The notes beneath the pieces were generated by a model. That model was given only the letters and a program-made list of their open reading frames with translations. It made no database searches and was not told the origin of the DNA. 7,258 bases of DNA, taken from NCBI GenBank assembly GCA_022360735.1, contig JAKSCF010000710.1, positions 1-7,258 of the forward strand, read 5' to 3'. Below, piece after piece: positions 1 through 4,459 of this stretch (positions are counted from its first letter, which is position 1; each line of letters opens with the position of its first letter). The position numbers were made by a program, and so were the translations under genes. Source of the DNA: Clostridia bacterium (lineage in GTDB: Bacteria; Bacillota_A; Clostridia; Peptostreptococcales; JAAYPU01).

Positions 1-181
1 GCATTTTGGTGTAAAAGACGGAGACACTGTTTGTATCAATGTTGAAGGTGCACGTGGTGGCATATACGGCAATGTAGCTGTAAGAGTCAATGATGCTTCT
101 AAACTAGAATGTCATATCGACACTGAAGAAGCCAATGCCATGAGCTTAGGGGCATTTTCAAAAATTACTATTGTTCAATAA
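1..181 (+). CDS. pduL: Phosphate propanoyltransferase (PduL family), C-terminal part, 5' end outside window
   Basis: The frame is open from base 2 to the TAA at 179-181 (59 codons). PduL enzymes move an acyl group between CoA and phosphate inside bacterial microcompartments, recycling CoA and giving acyl phosphate for ATP synthesis. The fragment shows the typical PduL C-terminal pattern: FGVKDGDTV, then VEGARGGIYGNVAVRV, then CHIDTEEANA, which matches the family's HIDTDEAN block. The His at 113-115 in that block is probably one of the active-site metal ligands; this rests on family knowledge and I cannot check it against the missing N-terminal half. The next gene, 44 bases downstream on the same strand, is a BMC shell protein, which supports the call. 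The pathway (propanediol, ethanolamine, fucose or other) cannot be told from this fragment. An EutD-named PduL homologue is the main alternative name. Confidence 0.85.
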   Translation, partial: HFGVKDGDTVCINVEGARGGIYGNVAVRVNDASKLECHIDTEEANAMSLGAFSKITIVQ

Positions 182-211
182 TATTTGTTGAAAAAATAAA
201 TTTTAATTTAT

Positions 212-217
212 AGGAGG
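212..217 (+). promoter_or_regulatory. Ribosome binding site of the BMC shell gene
   Basis: A perfect AGGAGG lies 8 bases before the ATG at 226. It fixes the start of the shell protein and suggests strong translation, as expected for an abundant structural protein. Confidence 0.85.
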
Positions 218-225
218 ATTTAAAA

Positions 226-513
226 ATGAAGTATGATGCATTAGGAATGATTGAAACAAAAGGATTAGTTGGTTCAATTGAAGCGGCAGATGCTATGGTA
301 AAGGCTGCCAACGTTACTTTAATCGGTAAGGAATTTGTTGGCGGTGGTTTAGTAACGGTTATGGTAAGAGGTGATGTAGGTGCCGTTAAGGCCGCTACAG
401 ACGCTGGTGCAGGTGCTGCACAGAGAGTTGGCGAATTGCTTTCAGTACATGTAATTCCTAGACCACATGCAGAAGTTGAAACAATTCTTCCTGCTTCAAA
501 AAAAGCAGAATAA
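226..513 (+). CDS. Bacterial microcompartment hexameric shell protein (BMC-H; PduA/PduJ/EutM type)
   Basis: This 95-residue protein is the usual size of a single-domain BMC-H shell protein. Such proteins form hexamers that tile the facets of a microcompartment, with a central pore for small metabolites. Recognisable parts in order are ALGMIETKG (5-13), [12 protein letters not shown] (19-30) with the edge lysine K26, the pore loop VGGG (38-41), [16 protein letters not shown] (47-62) and VHVIPRPH (74-81). The pore position is G40, as in EutM-like IGGG pores, not the serine found in PduA. A short charged tail (91-95) follows. The preceding gene is a PduL-type phosphotransacylase, so both belong to the end of a BMC operon whose signature enzyme lies upstream of the window. 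A strong palindromic terminator follows. PduA, PduJ and EutM are too alike for me to choose a symbol. Confidence 0.95.
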   Translation: MKYDALGMIETKGLVGSIEAADAMVKAANVTLIGKEFVGGGLVTVMVRGDVGAVKAATDAGAGAAQRVGELLSVHVIPRPHAEVETILPASKKAE

Positions 514-587
514 TAAAAAGTCGAAAAAATACAAATAATCTCATAGACATCTACGGGCAACAACGAACAGGGCAAAAGAACAAATTA

Positions 588-615
588 TTAAAGCAGGGTG
601 ATCACCCTGCTTTAA
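588..615. terminator. 28-bp perfect palindrome, likely bidirectional terminator between BMC operon and feoB
   Basis: The two strands read identically across this interval: TTAAAGCAGGGTGA followed by its exact complement. As RNA it folds into a GC-rich stem built on GCAGGGTG/CACCCTGC with the T-rich end TTTAA. On the + strand it is followed by a moderately T-rich stretch ending in TCTTTT (625-630). On the minus strand it is followed by TTTAATAATTTG. It lies between two convergent genes, the BMC shell gene and feoB, so it probably ends both transcripts. Confidence 0.75.
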
Positions 616-616
616 C

Positions 617-652
617 TTATCTCATCTTTTAATTTGCCATGCATTGAGATAA
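617..652. repeat. 8-bp inverted repeat just after feoB
   Basis: TTATCTCA at 617-624 is exactly complementary to TGAGATAA at 645-652, with a 20-base loop. It lies between the feoB stop codon and the 28-bp palindrome, so on the feoB transcript it would form a weak first stem before the strong terminator. It may protect the 3' end or may be chance in AT-rich DNA. Confidence 0.35.
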
Positions 653-657
653 ATGAT

Positions 658-2814
658 TTAAACCAATCCTAATAAACGAACTGTGTTGGCGACTATGAAG
701 CAAATTAGCAATCCTGTTGCAGTAGGAATAATAAATGATATCAATGCCCATTTCCAGCTTTGGGTTTCTTTTCTAATGGTTAAGACCGTTGTACCGCACG
801 GAAAATGCATTAAGGAAAAAAGCATAACGCATATACCGGTAAGCCAAGTCCAGCCATTAACCACTAAAAGTTCTCTTAATTGAGCTAAGCTCTCTAATTC
901 TAACATGCTGCCGGTTGCCATATAACTCATGATCATAATAGGTACAACAATTTCATTAGCCGGGAAGCCGAGTATAAAAGCCATTAATATATAGCCGTCC
1001 ATACCAATAAGCCAGGCAAATGGATCAAGAAAGTTGGCACAATGAGCGAGAATACTTATGTCGCCAACATAAATATTGGCCAGTATCCATATAATCAATC
1101 CGGCAGGGGCAGCAACAACTACTGCACGACCTAAAACGAACAAAGTTCTATCTAATATGGAACGAATAATTACTTGCTTGATTTGGGGTTTACGATACGG
1201 AGGGAGTTCTAAGGTAAAAGAGGACGGTAAACCTTTTAAAATAGTTTTAGATAAAACTCTTGATATTAACAGAGTCATGACGACTCCTAAAACAATAACA
1301 CCTGTCAAAATTAAAGTAGAAAGAACAGAATTAAAAGGTCCTGGGGCAATCCCAACAAAAAACATGGTAATAATGGCAATAAGAGTGGGGAATCTGCCGT
1401 TACATGGAACAAAGTTATTGGTAAGAATAGCGATTAATCTCTCTCTGGGCGAGTCGATAATTCTGCATCCAATAACGCCTGCAGCATTGCAGCCGAATCC
1501 CATACACATGGTTAATGCTTGCTTGCCATGTGCGCACGCCTTTTTAAAGAAATTATCTAAGTTAAAAGCTATCCTTGGCAAATACCCTAAATCTTCAAGG
1601 AGTGTAAACAAAGGAAAGAATATAGCCATAGGCGGCAGCATAACGGAGATGACCCAAGCCAATGTTCTGTAAACGCCTAACACCAAAATACCATGAACCC
1701 ATCCAGGGGCATTGATTGTATTTAAGAAGAAATAACTGATATGATCTTCTAATGTAAAGAACATATTTGCTAATGCACCGGAAGGATAGTTAGCACCGGT
1801 AATCGTAATCCAAAAGACCAATCCTAAGAGACCGATCATAATAGGAATACCAAATATCCTTGATGTGAGTACATTATCAATTTTTCGGTCTAAAGCGTTG
1901 TATTGGTCACTTTTATAGGTTACAACTTTATTATTAATTTCTTCAGCGGTATACACTAAGTGTGATACGATTTTGTCTCTTAATAGTTGTTCATCTATAC
2001 CCGCTTTTTCAAGATAATCGTTTGCTTCTTCTAATTTAGAAGTAATAGGTTCAATTTGTGTAATATCATAATTCAAGTATTTATTGAACGCTTCAATTAA
2101 TGTTGTATCATTATCCAATAATCTTAAAGCTACCCAACGAGGATTCAGCTGATTTTCTACTACTGTTTTTATAGTAGGTTCAAGAATACTAATAGCGTGT
2201 TCTATAGTGCTGTCATAATGGATTTTCATTGGGGTAGGCACTACTTTCTTATGAGTCACATCATGTACTGTGCTCATTAAGCTTTCCAGCCCCTCTCCTT
2301 TATTGGCACTGGTTCCAATGACAGGAATACCTAATATCTTAGATAACTGATTTAAATTGATTTCGATTTTTTTCCTTTTAGCTTCATCCATAAGGTTAAC
2401 ACACATGACTACATTATTAGTGATTTCAATAGTTTGAAGGACTAGATTTAAATTTCTTTCTAAACAGGTTGCATCTGTTACAATGATGGTGGCATCGGGT
2501 TCACCAAAACAGATAAAATTTCTGGCGATCTCTTCTTCAACTGAGTTAGCCATCAGTGAATAAGTGCCCGGGATATCTACCATAATAAAATTTTTATCTT
2601 TATGTAAGCATTTTCCCTGTGCATTGGTGACAGTTTTACCGGGCCAATTGCCTGTATGCTGGTTCAAACCTGTCAGGCTGTTGAATACTGTACTTTTTCC
2701 TACATTTGGATTACCGGCTAGTGCAACAACTTTATCATCTAAAGAGCCACGATTTGCAATTTTTAACTCCGTTTCCAAAACACATGCCCCAGTTGACTGG
2801 CTTGTAAGTCCCAT
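658..2814 (-). CDS. feoB: Ferrous iron transport protein B (FeoB), GTP-dependent Fe(II) transporter
   Basis: FeoB is an inner-membrane protein that imports ferrous iron, with an N-terminal GTPase (G) domain. At 718 residues it is within the family's usual length. G-domain motifs are all present: G1 GNPNVGKST (34-42), the switch I/G2 region NWPGKTV (56-62), G3 DIPG (80-83), G4 NLMD (140-143) and G5 SANKGEG (169-175). A helical spacer follows (about 200-315), then a membrane half from about 320. It carries the conserved Gate and cysteine motifs MGFGCNAAG (438-446), PCNGRFP (470-476) and GFPANEIVVP (616-625), and ends with a hydrophobic helix (688-710). The N-terminal 28 residues before the G domain, beginning MGLTSQSTG, resemble those of other clostridial FeoB proteins. 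The ATG at 2812-2814 is preceded by an AAGGGGGA ribosome site. It lies downstream of feoA in the same operon, 95 bases apart. No C-terminal cysteine tail, feoC or small Cys-rich FeoB partner follows. Manganese transport is known for some FeoB homologues and cannot be excluded. Confidence 0.97.
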   Translation of the reverse strand: MGLTSQSTGACVLETELKIANRGSLDDKVVALAGNPNVGKSTVFNSLTGLNQHTGNWPGKTVTNAQGKCLHKDKNFIMVDIPGTYSLMANSVEEEIARNFICFGEPDATIIVTDATCLERNLNLVLQTIEITNNVVMCVNLMDEAKRKKIEINLNQLSKILGIPVIGTSANKGEGLESLMSTVHDVTHKKVVPTPMKIHYDSTIEHAISILEPTIKTVVENQLNPRWVALRLLDNDTTLIEAFNKYLNYDITQIEPITSKLEEANDYLEKAGIDEQLLRDKIVSHLVYTAEEINNKVVTYKSDQYNALDRKIDNVLTSRIFGIPIMIGLLGLVFWITITGANYPSGALANMFFTLEDHISYFFLNTINAPGWVHGILVLGVYRTLAWVISVMLPPMAIFFPLFTLLEDLGYLPRIAFNLDNFFKKACAHGKQALTMCMGFGCNAAGVIGCRIIDSPRERLIAILTNNFVPCNGRFPTLIAIITMFFVGIAPGPFNSVLSTLILTGVIVLGVVMTLLISRVLSKTILKGLPSSFTLELPPYRKPQIKQVIIRSILDRTLFVLGRAVVVAAPAGLIIWILANIYVGDISILAHCANFLDPFAWLIGMDGYILMAFILGFPANEIVVPIMIMSYMATGSMLELESLAQLRELLVVNGWTWLTGICVMLFSLMHFPCGTTVLTIRKETQSWKWALISFIIPTATGLLICFIVANTVRLLGLV

Positions 2815-2873
2815 AATGAAACATTCCCCCTTGTATATTTTTATTGTTTATTATTTTGTGTTAAAAGATAATA

Positions 2874-2901
2874 GGACGAGATGCATAGCTATGCCTCGTC
2901 C
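2874..2901 (-). promoter_or_regulatory. Strong hairpin between feoA and feoB
   Basis: GGACGAG (2874-2880) pairs with CTCGTCC (2895-2901). Inside it the perfect palindrome GCATAGCTATGC (2883-2894) extends the stem, leaving a 2-base bulge (AT, 2881-2882). It begins 8 bases after the feoA stop codon. On the feo transcript it is followed by TATTATCTTTTAA, which is only moderately U-rich. It could be a partial terminator that lowers feoB relative to feoA, or a stem that stabilises the processed feoA message. The structure is clear; its function is inferred. Confidence 0.6.
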
Positions 2902-2909
2902 AAATCAAT

Positions 2910-3152
2910 TTACAGTTGCACAAATATTTTACTAGCTTCTTCCGACCGTAAAGCTATGACAGCACCTCTAATAAAATAGGCGATAGGATCTCCAGAAGGG
3001 CTTTTTTGTAATGCCTCTACTTCTGTATCCGATATAAGTCCAAGATCAAGCATTCTTCGTCTTGTAATACCATCTGAAGTCAGACACTTGACTTTTGCTT
3101 TTTCTCCTAAAGGTAAAAAATTTAACGGAATAGGTTTTATATTTTCATTCAT
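2910..3152 (-). CDS. feoA: Ferrous iron transport protein A (FeoA), SH3-like cytoplasmic partner of FeoB
   Basis: This 80-residue protein has the length and pattern of FeoA, a small cytoplasmic beta-barrel (SH3-like) protein needed for full FeoB activity. Residues 8-16 (IPLNFLPLG) are the usual opening strand. They are followed by GEKAKVKCL (16-24), the conserved RRRMLDLGLISDTEVEAL segment (31-48), and a closing part PIAYFIRGAVIALRSEEASKIFV (56-78), which matches the family's GDPI..y.vrg..iaLR.eeA..I.v pattern. The ATG at 3150-3152 has a GGAGG ribosome site at 3163-3167 with 10 bases between. It is the first gene of the feoAB operon and diverges from the MntR-like regulator. FeoA resembles the SH3-like domain of DtxR proteins, but here it is clearly the separate transporter subunit. 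Confidence 0.93.
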   Translation of the reverse strand: MNENIKPIPLNFLPLGEKAKVKCLTSDGITRRRMLDLGLISDTEVEALQKSPSGDPIAYFIRGAVIALRSEEASKIFVQL

Positions 3153-3186
3153 TATCGATGAACCTCCGAGAAATAAATGTAAACAG

Positions 3187-3217
3187 TAGTCTAGGGCAAT
3201 AATTTTTCCCTACACTA
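3187..3217. promoter_or_regulatory. 31-bp interrupted dyad, candidate metal-repressor operator for feoAB
   Basis: TAGTCTAGGG (3187-3196) is complementary to CCCTACACTA (3208-3217) at nine of ten positions, with an 11-base AT-rich centre. It lies 35 bases before the feoA start codon. It could be an operator for the adjacent DtxR/MntR-like protein, or a stem-loop in the feoA leader RNA. A weak minus-strand promoter can be drawn over it: TTTACA at 3223-3228, 18-base spacer, AATTAT at 3199-3204. In that case the dyad would cover the spacer and -10. The promoter itself is uncertain. The dyad does not match the Bacillus MntR or DtxR/IdeR consensus as I know them. Confidence 0.45.
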
Positions 3218-3303
3218 ACATATGTAAAATAAATTAAAAGTGTTACGAATATATATAAAATAAAGAAAAAGTGTTATGAATATACATAAAATAAAAGAAA
3301 AAG
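3210..3303 (+). repeat. Three tandem 31-bp direct repeats in the feoA/mntR control region
   Basis: Copies lie at 3210-3240, 3241-3271 and 3272-3303. The core TAAAATAAA starts at 3225, 3256 and 3287, exactly 31 bases apart. Copies 2 and 3 differ at only a few positions (for example TGTTACGAATATATA against TGTTATGAATATACA) and by one inserted A. Copy 1 is more diverged. Each copy ends in an A-rich run with AAAAG. In copy 3, TTATGAATATACATAA (3274-3289) is nearly palindromic (14 of 16). The period is close to three helical turns, so bound proteins would face the same side of the DNA. Likely roles are operator repeats, an UP-element-like A-tract array, or simple slippage duplication. Confidence 0.7.
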
Positions 3304-3319
3304 TATAAAGAGAGAAAAA

Positions 3320-3331
3320 AAGGATGTGATT
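3320..3331 (+). promoter_or_regulatory. Extended ribosome binding site that decides the mntR-like start
   Basis: AAGGATGTGATT matches the anti-Shine-Dalgarno complement AAGGAGGTGATC at 10 of 12 positions. It overlaps the upstream in-frame GTG at 3326, which therefore cannot be well served by it, and it is correctly placed for the ATG at 3335. Confidence 0.7.
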
Positions 3332-3334
3332 GAG

Positions 3335-3811
3335 ATGGCAAATAGAAAATTTCATACGGTTCGAGGTTATCAACTCTTGGATCAAGATAGAAAATTATTA
3401 ACACCTGCATTGGAAGATTATCTGGAAATGATTTATAGAAACAGCTTGGAGGAAGAATATATTCGTGTGAATAAGCTGGCTGAGCTTTTAAACGTAAGAG
3501 CTTCTTCAGCATCAAAGATGGTACAGAAGCTAGCTTTGTTAAACTTTGTTAATTATAAAAAATATGGCATTATATTATTAACAGATGATGGTAAGATGAT
3601 GGGATCTTTTTTATACCATAGACACAAAACCATTGAAGCTTTTCTTGAATTATTAGGAGGAGAAGACATTCTACATCAGACGGAATTAATTGAACATGAT
3701 ATTAATAACAATACCCTAAAAAAAATAGAAATTATGAATCAATTCTTTTATGATCATGAAGATATTAAAAGAAAATTTATAGCGTACAAAAATAGAAAAG
3801 AAAAAGAATAA
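3335..3811 (+). CDS. DtxR/MntR-family metal-dependent transcriptional repressor
   Basis: The protein has 158 residues from the ATG at 3335, chosen over an in-frame GTG at 3326 because the ribosome site covers the latter. After a 22-residue N-terminal extension comes a winged helix-turn-helix (about 23-87): LTPALEDYLEMIY, the HTH YIRVNKLAELLNVRASSASKMVQKL and the wing KKYGIILLTDDGK. A helical dimerisation domain follows (about 88-150). All six ligands of Bacillus subtilis MntR appear conserved by alignment: D28 and E31 (EDYLE), H97 (HRHK), and E117, E120 and H121 (ELIEH). There is no C-terminal SH3-like domain, so it is MntR-like in architecture rather than DtxR/IdeR-like. When loaded with Mn(II) or Fe(II) such proteins bind operators and repress metal uptake genes. 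It diverges from feoAB, its most likely target, and faces zur tail to tail. Whether it senses manganese or iron cannot be decided from sequence, so I give no symbol. Confidence 0.9.
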   Translation: MANRKFHTVRGYQLLDQDRKLLTPALEDYLEMIYRNSLEEEYIRVNKLAELLNVRASSASKMVQKLALLNFVNYKKYGIILLTDDGKMMGSFLYHRHKTIEAFLELLGGEDILHQTELIEHDINNNTLKKIEIMNQFFYDHEDIKRKFIAYKNRKEKE

Positions 3812-3814
3812 AAT

Positions 3815-3854
3815 GGTGTTTTAGCGCAATTTGTTGAGAAGCCAACAAAACACC
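3815..3854. terminator. Shared hairpin terminator between the MntR-like gene and zur
   Basis: GGTGTTTT (3815-3822) pairs with AAAACACC (3847-3854). An alternative inner stem, TTGTTG (3831-3836) with CAACAA (3843-3848), is also possible. The hairpin fills the whole gap between two convergent genes. For zur (minus strand) it is followed by ATTTTATTCTTTTTCTTTTC, a good U-rich tail. For the + strand gene the following TTACTCTTCTTTAG is weaker. Confidence 0.6.
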
Positions 3855-4289
3855 TTACTCTTCTTTAGAAGACTGACAGTCGCAACAATATCCATATAAT
3901 TCAAGTTTATGGTCAGTTAAGATATAATTTTTATCTTTTGATATTTTTATGAAAATATTTAGTGGACAAAACTCGATGGCTTCAGTTTTACCGCACCCTT
4001 TGCATATAATATGGTGATGATGTTCATCAAAACATATGAGTTTATATAATGTCACACCATTATCCGTAACAATTTTATATATGAGATTTAATGTCTCTAA
4101 AATTTCTAAATTTCTATATACGGTAGACATATTAGTTTTTTGACAGATTTCTTGTGCCTTATAAAATAAACTTTCCACTGAAAGCAGGGTTTTTTGATTA
4201 AAATCCAGAACTTGTAATATGGCCTTTCTTTGTTCAGTCACTTTATAACCATTAGATTGTATCACTTCTATTAGATCAGTTAATTTCAT
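3855..4289 (-). CDS. zur: Fur-family zinc-responsive repressor (Zur)
   Basis: The protein has 144 residues from the ATG at 4287-4289. An in-frame GTG at 4296-4298 is rejected because the GGAG ribosome site (4298-4301) overlaps it and is 8 bases from the ATG. The N-terminal winged helix (about 1-80) has GYKVTEQRKAILQVL and the recognition region NMSTVYRNLEILETL. The C-terminal metal-binding half holds EHHHH (89-93), CKGC (96-99), a further Cys in IEFCP (C108), H127 and the closing CxxC (C135, C138). The two CxxC pairs form the structural zinc site. CGKTxxIExCP and HKxExYGxCxDC closely resemble B. subtilis Zur, which favours Zur over Fur or PerR. The residue before the His cluster that is Glu or Asp in Fur and PerR is Lys here. 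Zur dimers with zinc repress zinc uptake genes. This gene diverges from znuACB, the expected target, across a 170-base control region. Fur is the main alternative. Confidence 0.82.
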   Translation of the reverse strand: MKLTDLIEVIQSNGYKVTEQRKAILQVLDFNQKTLLSVESLFYKAQEICQKTNMSTVYRNLEILETLNLIYKIVTDNGVTLYKLICFDEHHHHIICKGCGKTEAIEFCPLNIFIKISKDKNYILTDHKLELYGYCCDCQSSKEE

Positions 4290-4330
4290 ATTATTCACTC
4301 CATGATTTATATTGGGGGCATATCTATTTT

Positions 4331-4358
4331 ATCATACAAAACATCATCAAATATTCAA
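4331..4358 (-). promoter_or_regulatory. Candidate zur promoter
   Basis: Reading the minus strand, TTGAAT (4353-4358) is followed after 16 bases by TATGAT (4331-4336). The -10 is embedded in TATGATAAAATA (4325-4336), so a second -10 choice, TAAAAT, overlaps it. The start codon lies about 40 bases downstream. The boxes are good but not perfect. Confidence 0.5.
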
Positions 4359-4391
4359 AAATAATAAATATATTATGTAAAAAAAGTATTA

Positions 4392-4419
4392 TTGACAAAG
4401 AAAGCGCATATGATAAAAT
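4392..4419 (+). promoter_or_regulatory. znuACB promoter
   Basis: A perfect -35 TTGACA (4392-4397) and an extended -10 TGATAAAAT (4411-4419; hexamer 4414-4419) are separated by 16 bases. Transcription would start near 4426, leaving a leader of about 34 bases before the znuA ATG. The -10 region contains TATGATAAAATA (4409-4420), the same 12-mer that holds the zur -10 on the other strand. Confidence 0.75.
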
Positions 4420-4430
4420 AAAATTGATAA

Positions 4431-4445
4431 TGCAAACTATTTGCA
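4431..4445. promoter_or_regulatory. Candidate Zur operator (7-1-7 inverted repeat) upstream of znuA
   Basis: TGCAAACTATTTGCA is a 15-bp inverted repeat in the 7-1-7 form used by Fur-family repressors, with six of seven positions matched in each arm. It lies directly after the predicted transcription start of znuACB and just before its ribosome site, where a bound repressor would block transcription. It differs from the B. subtilis Zur box core TCGTAATNATTACGA, so the link to the adjacent Zur is an inference from position and geometry. Confidence 0.55.
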
Positions 4446-4459
4446 ATTAGGAGGGAAAA

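Noticed and set aside
168..575. A 135-codon minus-strand open frame.
   Set aside because: It covers the BMC shell gene in antisense and its Thr/Ala/Pro-rich product has no family features.
1076..1672. A 198-codon open frame on the + strand.
   Set aside because: It is antisense to the conserved FeoB membrane domain, which has all its expected motifs. The + strand product shows no recognisable domain.
3153..3334. Possible metal riboswitch in the feoA leader.
   Set aside because: I see only one simple dyad and direct repeats, with no multi-stem conserved core of a known metal riboswitch.
3243..3515. A minus-strand open frame across the control region and the start of the MntR-like gene.
   Set aside because: It is antisense to a well-supported regulator, and its aromatic-rich end is only the translation of the AT-rich tandem repeats.
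4361..4376. ATAATA/TATTAT inverted repeat in the middle of the zur-znuA intergenic region as a second Fur-type box.
   Set aside because: It is pure A/T in AT-rich DNA, has a 4-base spacer instead of 7-1-7 geometry, and lies away from both core promoters.
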